Assembly: GCA_037783415.1 (NCBI GenBank)
Contig: JAZGTN010000071.1
Coordinates: forward strand, 3,107,501-3,171,500
From: Leptasterias polaris
Taxonomy: Eukaryota > Echinodermata > Asteroidea > Forcipulatida > Asteriidae
DNA: 64,000 nucleotides
Direction of reading: 5' to 3'
Positions 11,521-23,509 of the stretch are shown here, one piece after another (within the stretch, counting starts at the first letter, position 1; the number at the start of each line of letters is the position of its first letter). The notes beneath the pieces were generated by a model, which saw nothing but the letters and a program-made list of their open reading frames with translations, was not told the origin of the DNA and did not search any database. The translations under genes were made by a program, and so were the position numbers.

Positions 11521-11915
11521 TTTTGTTGAGCTGCATTATTGACCTCTTTTTGCTTCTACTGCAATGAAGAAGTATAATGTGCTTTGTTATCAAAACCAAC
11601 AAACTGGAGGTCGTATTCATAGGCCTATATCTCATGTTATTGAAAGATATTTATCAGACTCAACGTCAACATTTGAAAATAGGCCTTATTACATGTAATT
11701 GCTTTTTGTTCAAAGTAAGGTATACAAATTCATTTGAAAATCACAAGACTGCCAGACTATAATGGTCTTGATTTTACTGGCTAAAACACTAAAATCATGG
11801 GCGTCTAGCGTGCAGTCCAGCCAGTGTAAATTTCAAGACATTTCCTCCATGAAGTATCAGACCAAGTGATGGGAAACATCTTTTAAGCTTGATCAAATAT
11901 TTTCTCTCATTTCAG

Positions 11916-12189
11916 ATTTGAACCCTGCCTTTGAGGAAACCATTTTGCTGGCAGACATGTACCAGGAAGTTTTGTAGCAAAGCTCCTCTTTCCAGTTCCA
12001 CCTGAGAGATTTTCTGAAACATCTCTTCAAATACCACAACACGCAAAAATGCAAATCCGATCATCCCAGCATTCAATAAAACCAAGTCTTATTTCAAATT
12101 TTATTTCAACTTGAACAAAGCATCAACTTTTAATTCATCAACCATAGAAGCAAACATTTTTGTCTGCACTAATAAGTAAAATCGTAACA
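11916..12189 (+). other. 5' UTR part of RLR-A exon 2
   Basis: The acceptor tattttctctcatttcag at 11898-11915 opens this exon. About 270 nt of 5' UTR then precede the ATG at 12190. By eye it is about 93% identical to the unit B equivalent (24122-24400). Short upstream ATGs occur, as in copy B. Confidence 0.6.
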
Positions 12190-15100
12190 ATGGCTGCTAG
12201 TAAGGATTGTGACAAAGTTGGTGTACCTTCATTTAAAAAAACACTTTTCCGCATCTACAAAGGGCTGAATGACCTTGAATTGAGCGAATTGAAATATCTG
12301 GCTAATATCCAGAAAAATCCCAGAGAAAAAATAGAGACTACACTGGAACTGTTTACAACCCTAGAGGAGAGAGGAACAATTTCAGAAAGTAATTTAGGTT
12401 ACTTAGACAGTTTATTAGAACTTCTTGGGAGAGATGATTTGAGAAAAATCTTGGGTGAGATAAAAATGACACCAGGTGAGAAATTTATCAGATTTATTTA
12501 TTTATTTGTTTTTTGTTGTTGTTATTTTTAAAAGCAAGGGTTAAATTTCTACACTGAAATTTTACCATTTTGTTCTGCCAAGAAAAATGCATAGTCAAAG
12601 TTTTTACAAGGGTATTTATTTACCATAACCAAAACCCTAGGTAGCAGGTCCAGCTCAAAGGTTGTGTCAATTATGATTAGTTTTGTTATTTTATCAGGAC
12701 AGGGTAAAACTCCACCACCTACATGTAGGTTACAACGTACTCCACCACTCGGAGGTTCTGGCTTCACTGGAGGGGAAAATCCATTGAAAGCACCAGAATA
12801 TTTTGTTCCGCTCTCTTCACCTCCAAACAGTGGTCAAACTTCAACAGGATCATACAAGATTGATGGTGGTCGTAAAAGCTATGGTGCTCAATACAGCTCC
12901 CCTAGCCTTCAAGATCAGCCAACCAATCAAAGGGGCAGACCAAACATTTTTGGGGAGATTTCTACACTTCCTAGAAGTGACTTGGTGTCTGTTACACCTT
13001 CTTCTGGCCAAAAACCAACAAGCTCCCCATCCCCATGCCTCCTAGATGCACCCATAATAGAGGGAAAGTTTGGGAAAATGTCTTTGCAAGATGCTTCTCC
13101 TTCAAGAGTTAATGATCTTCAGACAGATTCTGCCAACAGAGTTCTTGAGGATGGCGTCTCATCCTCTCCAAGTTCGAGCCAAAGAAGTACAGCTTGGGAA
13201 TTTCTTCTGAATTCGCCTCAAGACAAAGAGACAGGGATGGCAACAGCAGATCTATCCACAGATGAGCAGGTGCAGTCGATCAACAATCTGATAGAACAAC
13301 AAGAAGTCAGAGATGCAAGAGCAGCGAACGGTTCAGAGCGTCCGACACTAAGAGCATATCAGATTGAACTTGCAAAGAGGCCCCTACAAATGTTTGAGAA
13401 TCACATCATCTGTGCTCCGACTGGCAGTGGAAAGACACTAACTGCTGCCTTCATCTGCTACCAGTACATGAGATGGTTTCAGGAAAACAGACCCAAAAAG
13501 CCCTTCAAGGCTCTCTTCATTGTCCATATGCGGCACCTGATTTTGCAGCAGAAGAATAATTTTCTTCTTTACTTCCCGAATAAGCAGTCCGTGAGAGTTA
13601 TTGGTGAGCAGCAGAGTTTTCAGGATGCCCTGATGATTAAAGAGGAGATGCCAGTAGTCCTGATATTGACTGCGCAGATTTTTGTAAACGAGCTGAAGTC
13701 ATATTTAATCAACATAAAAGATCTAGATATGCTTATTTTCGATGAGTGCCACCACACCGATCAAAAGCACCCATTCAACGAGATCATGAAGACATACCTG
13801 AAAGAGAAGTACGACCAGCCTCAACACCAGGTGGGGGTTTCTGGTGGGTCTCTTCCTTTCATTATTGGTCTTAGTGCTTCTCTGGGCGTTGGTCATGAGT
13901 TGACAGCTCTTGGACACCTTCAGACTCTTTGTGGTAACATGGACTCCAAGGGGGTGGTGCGAGTTCTTGGCAACATAGAGGAGCTGAAAAGTCATGTGAA
14001 CAGTCCAGATGAAGACATCATAAAACAGGTGTTACCAAGAGATGCCCACGATCAGCAGTTTGGTGACCTCCTGGAGGAGATCATGTTGGAGATAGAGACT
14101 CAGCTTCCGGAAATAGATGAGCATCCATTGCCTTCACATGGTACTAAGCTTTATGAGACTGAGGTCAAGAGGCGTCTTATAGAAGCTGAGTCCCAGAGAT
14201 CGGCCAATCGCACGGATATTATTGTCTATATGTACTTATATGAGTACAATCGTGCCATGATTCTCTACGATGATCTTAGGGTCAAGGATGGAGTTCGACA
14301 CTTGGAAGAGTTTCATGTCACTCGATATGTTGAGGGACATCCTGACCAGGTACCCGCTGAGGAACACTGCCAGCGCCTCTTCAATGCAAACCATTCCCGA
14401 ATGAAGAGGATGGTGAATGAAGAAGGACAGCATAGCAACCACAAGCTCGGGGAACTTGCACGTGTTCTACATCAGATCTTCTCGGATAAACCTGAATCCA
14501 AAGGTATCTTTTTGTGAAAGTAGGATTTGAAACTTTTCATGGTTTTCCGATAACCGAGTGGTGTAACAACTGAACAGTTCTATCAGTATGCCCTGATCGT
14601 CCTCAGGAGAAAAATCCTGAAGTAAGGTTCGGAAGATGATCATATAGGATAGGGCCTACTGATCAAATTGTTTTGTTGTTACAACATTTTTTTTTTTTTT
14701 CCATAACCACTGCAACTCATAAGAGATTTATATAAATGTACATGGTGTTACCCAAACCTTGCAAGATTAGTAGATCATTCAACACAGCTCATTCTACAGC
14801 CCCTTCTAAACAAAGTCAAGTTATTATAGAAATGCTTTTAGATATTTTATGTTGTAGTTGTATACAACTTTAAATTGAAACCCTTTGAACAGATGGATCA
14901 TCTAAAGCCAAATCTTGTTACTCTTGCAGCAAACTTGAAAGTTACATTTTTACAGGGATACTTAATCGGAAGTTTATGCTTCATATTTAGGGATGCATTA
15001 TGAGCTGGTTAATCTCCTTTCATCCATCAGGAATTATTCTTGCAACTATGAAAGTAGCTGCTACAGCTCTGGTTGAGTTTCTGAGGTCTTCTGATCTTCT

Positions 15101-17759
15101 GAAGACCTTACCATGCAGGATTGAACCACTCAGGCTGGTTGGGCAGGGCACCCTAGACGACGACTGCCTGACAGAAGCTCAACAAAAGGAGGTGTTGAAC
15201 AGTTTCAGAAGAGGTAAGCTGGTCTTGTATTACACAGCAGGGAGACCAAAATAAAAGTAGGTCTCGGCAGTGTTACTTTTCACTGTTTTCAGTCTCAGTG
15301 TGACCTCTGGGCTCAGTTTCTGACCACATGGTCCCCTCAGCTCTTCAAGACGTTCACGATCAGTGTAGACGCTAAAGTATCTATGTACAACATAGAGGTA
15401 GAGTCTGACTGGGGCGAAAGATCTCCTGTATTGATGAAACTTTTTAAAACCCTTTTTGCCCTCTCGGCCCTGCAGATGATGGCAGTAACATCTTGGTGGC
15501 GACTGATATCGCTCAGGAAGGCCTAGACATGCCAGCTTGTAGCTTCGTCATCAGATATAATTTTGTCAGCAATGAGATTGGAACGGTCCAGTCAAAGGGA
15601 CGAGCGCGTGCAAGTGGGAGCCAGTGCTTCCTCATCGTGGAAAGGTAAAGATAGTTTAAAAGATGTTAGTTTTTGCATCAGGGATAAAGAATATATTTTG
15701 GTTTTCACCCTTACACGGATGTGTGTAAAGCACTGTATACTCAGTACTTACCCGAGTTCTGTGAAAAAAATCCACAGGCAAATCACTCAGGCGGGATTCG
15801 AACCCACGACCTTAAAGAAAGTTATTAAGTGAACGTAAATTGTCTTTTTTACGACAACCAAATTAAATTTGATTCAATTTAAAATGAGTTTATTCCCATG
15901 ATAAGTGAAACATAGTTAAGAAGTTACATTATGTAGTTTGTTGGGTTTTGCAAAAGTGACGTCTTTAAAAAGGAACATTTTAGAGCTGCCTGAATTTTAG
16001 AGCTGCCTTGATAATAGCGCCCTCATGCGATTTAAGACCTCTGATAGCGCTACTAGGTTCTATCAAGAGCTTTTTCTTTTTCACATCAGGAATTCACAAA
16101 ATGAAAAGAGAGAGTATGAGAATAGATCGAAGGTGGCCAGAATGGAGAAGGCGATGAAAGACCTGGAAGACATGGCAGAAGAAGATCGACTTTACAAGAT
16201 CCAGGAAAAACAGGTAATTAAGACACTGACAATGCACAGACATTGTTACTAGTAAAGATCGACTCATTAGATACTTGGATTTTTAATGATTCAGAACTTC
16301 AGAACTTGCATAAAAATAATCATTTTTAGTGGGGGGGAGGGTTCTTTCTATAATGAAAACCACAAGTCATAACAAAAATCTGGTTACAAATTTCTTCTAT
16401 ATTTCCTGTATTATACATTTCTGGTAATAAAACCAAAGATGCCTCATAAGTGAACTTAATCACTGTAGTTCGCAAGCCTGAGGAAAACCTGTAAACAAGG
16501 ATGCTTGCTATGTGAACCAGAAACATCGGAGTTAACCCCTACTCTTCCCTGATAAGTGCTCTGGGTTCTTTTACGTGCACTACCAATCCCAGTGCACTGG
16601 ATCTACAGGTTTATTTCCCATCTGAAGGACAAATCAATTATGGTGAAGTATCTTGCTCACATACACAGGTTTCAGGACTGGGACTAAAACCCACACCAGA
16701 AACACCAGAGCTTGAGTCCGGTGCTCGTAAACTACCTGGCCACGACACCCAATCAGGTTTTCTCCGTATGGATAAAACCTTTAACTTAATTAATTTCCCC
16801 CTCACTGTATGATTTCATACTTGAAGTTGACAAAGATGGCAACAAAGTGAAAAGTAAGTCTTCATTTTTTGTTTTTTCCCAGGAAATACGTATGGAAGCA
16901 ATCAAGAGAGCTGAGGAGCAGGAGGAACTCTCAGGGAGTGGGCATAATCTTGAAAAGATTGACATTTGCTGCAAAGAATGCTCTGCCTACATTTGCAAAG
17001 CATCAGAGCTGCGACGGAAAGGAACTGCTGGTCACGTGACTTGCATCAGTCCTGACTTCCGTCATAAGATTACAGAGATACGGTATAAAAAACCACAGCG
17101 ATTCAGAGACACTGAAACGACTGGTAGGTATTGACCCCTGAACTCTATGCTTCTGGCCAGGAACTGGCAAAAATCTTTCAGACCTTTAAGTCTGTTTTGA
17201 AACTGAAGACATTTTATTTATTGCCATTGTGCTAAATGAACTTGTGCTTTTCCAGATTGTTTTCCTCACCTTCAAACAACTTCTTTTTGATTTCCAATAC
17301 TGTTTTTTAAAAGTCCCTGCATACTTGCTTTTCCATTTGGAAAATAAAATCACATCAAAATAAGAAAGTAGAATTTGAAACTTTGCTTGGTTGAGATACA
17401 ATCTAGTAAGAATAGCGATAACACCAAGTATGTGAAACTTTGAGAAAAATGGGTCACTACTTTTTTGTTCAGGGATGTTTTGGTTCATAATTTAATTTTT
17501 GTGAGCAAAATTTAAAACATGACGTCATTGTAATTCAATAACAGAACAATTTGTCTTTACAGGTCTCATCAAATGTGCCACTGATACCTGCAAGAAAAAT
17601 CTTGGGACAATGCAGAAGTTCCTCAAGCTTGACCCCCCACTTGGCTATGCACTCAAAGCGGAGAGCTTTAAACTTATTTTTCCTGGTGAAGGGCCTGCAA
17701 AGGTATCAAAGAAGTGGAACAAAGTTGGCTTTAAAATTCCGGAGGATAACGATCAGTGA
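12190..17759 (+). CDS. RIG-I-like receptor A with N-terminal death effector domain (1001 aa)
   Basis: Seven coding exons: 12190-12475, 12698-14503, 15031-15213, 15476-15644, 16090-16213, 16883-17123 and 17563-17759. All introns are GT-AG, all phases match, and the sum is 3006 nt. The ATG has a strong context (aacaATGG) and is shared with copy B; a further in-frame ATG lies upstream at 12160. Residues about 14-90 are a DED: LKYLA helix, LELFTTLEERGTISESN, and an RxDL motif at R81-L84. A Ser/Pro/Gln linker of about 200 residues follows. Helicase motifs: I APTGSGKT (335-342), II DECH (444-447), III SAS (488-490), V ATDIAQEGLDM (767-777), VI QSKGRARA (797-804). The C-terminal domain has two Cys pairs, C886/C889 and C941/C946, with RIG-I-like spacing. 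Motif VI and the CTD look closer to MDA5/LGP2 than to RIG-I. Predicted role: cytosolic ATP-dependent RNA sensor. The last coding exon is read from the sequence and no nearby AATAAA is obvious. Confidence 0.92.
15690..15830 (-). repeat. Second SINE-like family, intron 5 of RLR-A
   Basis: Read on the minus strand it has aaggtcgtgggttcgaatcc, containing a perfect Pol III B box (GGTTCGAATCC). A body with gcctgtggattttttcacag and gagtatacagtgctt follows. Shared copy at about 28047-28170. A plus-strand copy at about 50690-50823 is cut by a MITE. Body fragments lie at 17925-18010 and 31655-31745. Confidence 0.6.
16330..16750 (-). repeat. tRNA-Leu-derived SINE (subfamily 1) in RLR-A intron 6
   Basis: The minus-strand head at about 16750-16680 has ggtagtttacgagcaccggactcaagctctggtgtttct-type tRNA-Leu arms. 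The body towards 16330 matches 1331-1690. The orthologous insertion at 28700-29105 shows that it was in place before the duplication. Confidence 0.7.
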
Positions 17760-19913
17760 CTAAAACCAGATTAGTTTCTATTAACCTGCGTAAGTGAAAA
17801 ATTGTCATATCTTGATTTTGCAAAAATTTTGTAATGCAATGTATTCAAGATACATGTTTGCATTTATGTTGAAGGTCCTCTTTGTTTGTAAGCAGATTGC
17901 AACAGCTAATTCTATTTTCTTTATTTGCCTGTGGATTTTTTCACAGAACTTGGTAAAGTACTAAGTATAACATGCGTAATACACATTGGTGCAAGGGTAA
18001 AAAACAAATTATATAATTCTATTTTCTTATTTAAAAGTTTTGTCTGTAAAAGAATATGAAAAGAAAACGAACTGCAAACTTCCAGGAAGGGGGAAATGAA
18101 AACCGCTAAAAAATGTTATTTATTTTGAGGTCACAAAGGGAGTTGAAATTCTTTTTCATTGTAATAGGAAAGCTTCAAGACCATGGTGGCAGCAAACTTA
18201 TCAGGGTCACTGGGTAAAAAGTTACCACTGCAAATAATGAACTTACCCCCGACCAACGTCGTCAGTCAACAATGAATTTTTAAATTGCAGGTTTTCCTCC
18301 CAAAATCTTCAATTCCCTGACTGTAGTTTTAACGAAATTAAGTAGACAGTTATTATTTATCAAAATAAGTTGCCAGGCAAAAGTTACGGTAATTTATTTA
18401 TGTTCTATTGTCTATGCCAAGCAAGCTTCGTCAGTGGTAATCAACTTGTGTGTCTAACAACTGTATGGTATGATGTGGCCAGTTTAATTTTTCGACTTGT
18501 AAAATTGAAATGTGCTTTTTTTCACGATGGTTTTGTTTGATTAGGACATTTTTCCCTTGCCCCCAATGTTTCCTAAAAGATAGTAAAATCCACCATCGTT
18601 GCCAAATTGTAGGTAGGCCTACTTATTGGAAAAATTAATAAATGGCTTCACATTTCTACCCTAGCAGAAACTTTCTCAAAGGCTAAAAAACAGGTGGCAC
18701 ACTAATTATTAACAGTTAACAAAATTATCGGGTATTAAGGAACGGAGCCGACAAGGGTCTGTTGGGCCATTATGTCCGGTTCAGTGTGACCCGATTTGGG
18801 GTCCACACTCCCGTGTCGGTTACGTATTCTAACTTTGATTCCTGGTCATGTTGGCCAATAACAAAACGGTGACCCAGAAAGGACCCATGGACCAGTCTTC
18901 GGTTCCATTCTGAACCGATACTTTTTAGAGTGTATGTATTATGATCTGTTAAATGTTAGATGAATTTTGCTGATGGTTTCGTAGATTTTAAAAACGACCA
19001 TCGTACAATCGAATGAATTTGCTCTTGTAAATTTTATGGTCATTTTTTTACAAAAATATTGTAACGAACACAAACTGTGCGCACTGTGTATATGAGGCCT
19101 AAGAAAGCTCCGCCGGGTACGCTGGACTGGCCCCGACGGATCATGGAAGGTCAACGCTCCCAAGGCAGCTGGCCTGCAGGGACCTTTCTCAAACCTCGGC
19201 CTTGGCTTCGGCTCCGTCGCCGTCTCCAGGCTCCGTCTGATGTTCGAACTATAACGGAGCCCAAGCCGGAGACGGAGCCGGACCCAAGCCGAGGTTTGAG
19301 AAAGGCCCCCAAACTTGCGTGAACTGTACGGTGATTGGACGAATTATCGCGCGCATTTGTTGATGTATTACAATGTATTACAAATTGTGTAAAGATAAGA
19401 CTAAAAGAGACTATCCAGGTGCGCTGCTGGCACATGTTGCGTTGTTTTGGCGTCCCTTTTCTAGCTATGTGTTGTGCATGATAGTTGTTAGACAGACCAA
19501 AATGGTGAGTTCAGTGAGTGAGCCTTGAACAAGTTGTCGTTCTTGGAGAATGAATCAATCGGTGTGTTTCACATTGAACGGAATTTGAGTTCGTTTGTTT
19601 TCTGTCTGCGTTTGGCTACAGAGCAAACAAGGACCAGTTGGCAGTACGTTACAATAAAGACTAATAATACTTGATGTAAAGTTTTTTACCAGGCACCTCG
19701 GTTTAAAATTGAGGTTGTACTGCTGAAGAAGTAATTGGTTATAATGAGTGGATTTTTTTATATGAGGCGTGGAGTAAATTTAAGGAAATACTATTTTTTT
19801 TGTGGATGCACCTTAAGATCTGCTGTGCGTGCAGTTTCACGTACGGATCGGTCTATTAGCTGTTGGTTGGAGATGTCTGAAGTGAGTGTGTAAAATAATG
19901 TACACTTTGGGCC
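17760..19913. other. 3' flank of RLR-A
   Basis: No gene seen. It contains a SINE-like body fragment (17925-18010). At 19178-19310 a GC-rich palindrome has arms cctttctcaaacctcggc and gccgaggtttgagaaagg; it lies within about 600 bp that unit B lacks. Homology to unit B resumes at about 19690-19913. Confidence 0.6.
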
Positions 19914-20362
19914 AATAATATTTATGCTAATAATTATAGGCGTATATTAATATGCGTGAGGTGAATACCTCTATGCCTGTATAAATAATAAATAAACAAA
20001 TTAAAAATCAAATTTGACGAAGTGGTTTGTTTGAGACTGAGATTTTTTAACTTCTGTCACACCTTTTCTCATTTTGCTCCCATATCTCCATCACAGAATC
20101 TGACTATTTATGCAAATTCAAGAAGTGTATAACACAAATATTTACACTAAAGCGCTACGTTTGTGATCATAGTGGCACTTTATAAATGCCTTGACATGAT
20201 TTGAACTGACCTTGGCGTTTTGCTGATCTCTGGTGGTGGTGAAGGCATTTGGTCTTGGGTGCTGGGAGTGCTTGGGTTTGAATCCCACCTGAATAGCCTG
20301 TGGGATTGTTTCCCCCTGATGAGGACTCCGAAAGCTCCGAGTACAGTGCTGATCACACTTTG

Positions 20363-20735
20363 TTAAAGGGACACGTTGCCTTGGATCGGGCGAGTTGGTC
20401 TAATAAAAAGCGTTTCCCGTTTATTATGAAATGCATAGGCCTATGGTTAGAAAGATGTTTTAAAAGTAGAATACAATGATTCACACAAATATGCCTCGAA
20501 ATTGCGTGGTTTCCTTTTACTTTGCGAACTAACACGGTCGGCCACGGCTCCCATAAATGGCCGACCGTGTTAGTTCGAGATGTAAAAGGAAAACCACGCA
20601 ATTTCGAGGCATATTTGTGTGGATCATTGTATTCCACTTTTAAAACATCTTTCAAACCAATGCATTTCATAACAAACTGTTACAAATGCTTTTTATAGAC
20701 CAACTCGTCCAATCCAAGGCAACGTGTCCCTTTAA
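20363..20735. mobile_element. TTAA-flanked hairpin MITE
   Basis: Terminal repeats AGGGACACGTTGCCTTGGAT and its complement are flanked by TTAA at 20363-20366 and 20732-20735, the target signature of piggyBac-type elements. The two arms are complementary almost throughout, meeting near 20550 (ccataaatgg). The whole unit folds as a hairpin with arms of about 170 bp. Present in unit B only. No coding capacity, so it would be a non-autonomous element. Confidence 0.8.
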
Positions 20736-21155
20736 GATAAAACCAACTCTATAAAAGAATCAAGTCAAGGCAATTAAGCCCCCCCCCCCCCTCCCCCCTC
20801 CTCCAACACTTGGTTTTCATTACAATCAGATTTTCCTCCTTTCACAGCCGCTGCGCCGGAGGCACCGCTTTTTCTAGAGGGACACTTCTGGCCGATTGAA
20901 ATTAGTTTTCTTCTTCAAGCCCCTTTTCAGCACTCTTCAACTTGAAGGGAGTGCTGAAAGGGGGCTTGAAGAAGAGTCTTGTGTCATTTACTTTGAATTG
21001 AGTGTACAATTGTCTTGTTGTACATGGGAAAATTGTTTTAAAAACATTAAAAATTATCACGTTAAAGCTTATGAAATGTAAAATTCTGTTCTGGTACTTT
21101 TTAAACCCGAAGTCTAAATTTTAGGGGGGGATTATCGTTGGGCCGGTTACTGACT

Positions 21156-21313
21156 CCCCCCCCCCCCCCCCCCCCCTCCCCCTGTACCTCCTCAATACGT
21201 CACTGTCCTACAGACAAAAAAGATACAAAGTTAAACTTAAGATAAGCACAATCAGTGGTGTAACCATAAGGGAGGCAGGTATCCCCTTCCTCCCCCCCCC
21301 CCCCCCCCCCCCC
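21156..21313. repeat. Poly-C tracts
   Basis: Long C runs at about 21156-21182 and 21292-21313, each broken by single T or A bases, in a diverged repeat whose unit A counterpart (about 8660-8830) lacks runs of this length. Lengths may be unreliable because homopolymers are hard to sequence. Confidence 0.7.
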
Positions 21314-21745
21314 ACCCCCTTCAAAACCCTTGCCCGTGGCCGATCCTCTTGCCCCTCAAACAGAACTACCGGTATGACCGGTATGTCTGTGTCCAGCTTG
21401 CTCCCCAAATTGTAATGTCTGGTTACGCCACGAGCACCGTATACATTTTTCTTCTTAATATTAAGAGGCACAACTATTTCAAAGCCTTTTCAGCTGTTAA
21501 TTTTACAACTATTAATGTTTTCATAATTATAGTAATTAAGATAAAGAAGTGTTACATGTCTCCTGACTGCCTGTAAGGAAATGCACTGAAATGTACAATT
21601 TTCACGAATGCCCAATGCATGCTTCAAATTGTGCAAGACTCTGTGGTCCGACCACATTGTTCTCAAGCCTGCAGAAGTATTCATTCCGCATTGGACTTGT
21701 AGAAGTAGAGGCAGTACAGTAGCTCCATCCATTATTTTATTTCAG

Positions 21746-21847
21746 AGCCATGACGACATCTTACAAGAAGGAAGCGGGAACTTACAAGAGACAGCTCCTT
21801 GTTCCTTCACCACACCTGATGTGCCGAATAGTGGATGGAGGTTCCAG
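21746..21847 (+). other. Exon-like segment upstream of RLR-B
   Basis: Counterpart of 9555-9644, with acceptor ttattttatttcag, donor ggttccag|gtaaat and an ATG at 21750 open to the donor (32 codons plus 2 nt). The middle differs from unit A but the frame is kept in both, and the shared end reads HLMCRIVDGGS. Confidence 0.35.
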
Positions 21848-22559
21848 GTAAATTCCATGTATTTGTAAGAAGGTTACATCGGCTTGACTTATCCTTGTAA
21901 TCTGTAGTTTTCCTGGAATCCTGGCTCTCTTTGCAATATTTTATTTGGGGTTTTATTTTTTTCAATAAAATCAACGGGACCAGCTCCGAGGCTACTTGGA
22001 AAGCTGCAAATTATCCTGTGAATTGTCGAGTCACTAAAATACTAAAATAACTCCATAACAATGGTATGGGTTTTTAGTGCGGTTGGTTTTGTGTGGGTTT
22101 TTGGGGTTCCGTTTTTTCCCCCTATTTTTTTCTTTTCTTTTTATTGTTAAAATGGCATCGTCATGGCCGAAGTTCAAAGTTGTTTACGCGGAAGTTAAAT
22201 ACTGTCAACATGGGCTGAATTTCCGTGAAGAGAAAAGGACACTCTCTGTTACTATCTATCAATTTTTGTTGTTGATTTAATTATTTTGTGATAGGTTTGT
22301 CGTTTTAAAAAAACCAAGTATTATTTTAGTAATCATACTCAGTCACTCATCGCATGATCGTTTTGCCTGCATACTGCGTACTGTCTCTACTGCTGGTAGT
22401 GAATGTTTGGGAATTTGTTGTTCAAGTTGTTCAAGTCTGTTGTTATTTACCGTGTAAATTATCTTTTCAACAAAAACCGCCGACCGTTCGTTGAATCATT
22501 GGGTAAAACTACTCAGTAGACTACAGCCAGTCTATTACTCGCACCTGCGCACTGACGAG

Positions 22560-22603
22560 TGACGTCGCCGTAACTGTTGCTATTTTAGGAATTGGGATTC
22601 CCC
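22560..22603 (+). promoter_or_regulatory. Putative RLR-B promoter: CRE-like and kappaB sites
   Basis: TGACGTC at 22560-22566 and GGGATTCCCC at 22594-22603 sit in the same order and spacing as in unit A. The surrounding 300 bp are nearly identical. Confidence 0.6.
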
Positions 22604-22775
22604 GGACTGTGCAATATCTTCAATCGACGGACGTACGTGCAGTGGTGTGAAGAATAAATCGTGAAATTGAGAAACGCCTTAGCCCTAATTCATGATTCTA
22701 AATCATTTTCACTCGGAGCATCGAAGGGAAAGGAATACAGAACAGATACGACAAATATGCTGTATGGTTTTTAAG
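22604..22775 (+). other. Probable non-coding first exon of RLR-B
   Basis: Matches 10397-10558 of unit A and ends at the same donor, tttttaag|gtaagaat. It has a short copy-specific insertion (gacgtac-like) after tcaatcgacg. Confidence 0.5.
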
Positions 22776-23509
22776 GTAAGAATTTGTCGGCGAAGGTCTA
22801 ATTCTACCTCCATGGAAGGAGTCAGCGCCAGGTTAATTTCTAAACACCAGACAGTCCGGCAGACATGACACCGACAGACACTGCACATGACACAGTGACT
22901 AGACTGTGAGACAGTCGTTGGACCGTGTGTGGTACTAACTAGTAGTTTTTTTAGTAGTCATTTGACCAGTTCGGTATCAGTTTTATGACATGTTTAGGTG
23001 AACTTATCAACTTTTTTGTTTGAGATGTCAAAGAGATTGCAACAAAAAACAATGTGAACTCAAAAAGTAATCCAGATTTGGTCAAACGACTGCAGTCTGA
23101 TGTTGTTCAATAGTACTTCTATTCTATTAATTCTATGATTTAATAGGAATATTTATGGAATATTATTTTAGAAACTCAAACTTCAACATCAGAAAATATA
23201 AATACTTGCAAGTCAGAACCTATAGCCTCTGCCAGTACACAACATGGTTAATTAAAAACTGATCGTACAGTTACACATTTAGTACTTGTGAGAAAGAGAG
23301 CTGCATTGCCATTAAAGATTGTATTACTGAACAAAGCTCTTCAATAAAATCACTGTAGTGTAGACATTGTTTCAAAATTCAATGTCTTGTCCAACATGTT
23401 GGTTTGATTATTGTGCGTTGAATGGTGGTAATTGTTGGTCGAAATCTTAAAAAGAACGGTGGCCACCTTGAAAAAAAATAATGACAAATTAATAAAAGGC
23501 CCCTCCCAC

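Larger units (their letters stand above)
8187..19913. repeat. Segmental duplication, unit A
   Basis: From atttatgctaataatt at about 8188 this unit aligns by eye with the DNA starting at about 19919. It continues collinearly through the promoter, all exons and introns and the 3' flank to tgttggttggagatgtctga near 19880 (matching about 33675). It carries one RLR gene. Copy-specific insertions include about 233 bp at 9216-9448 and a GC-rich palindrome at 19178-19310. Confidence 0.9.

Noticed and set aside
12190..12475. CARD or Pyrin identity for the N-terminal domain
   Set aside because: The ELxxLKxL helix, LELFxxLEERGxISExN segment and RxDL motif fit the DED pattern better; still to be confirmed by profile search.
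13723..13995. 90-codon antisense ORF inside the helicase exon, also present in copy B
   Set aside because: Shadow of the highly conserved helicase coding sequence on the opposite strand.
12190..17759. Viral or bacterial origin of the DECH helicase
   Set aside because: Seven GT-AG exons, the metazoan RLR C-terminal zinc domain and clear RLR motifs point to a host immune gene.
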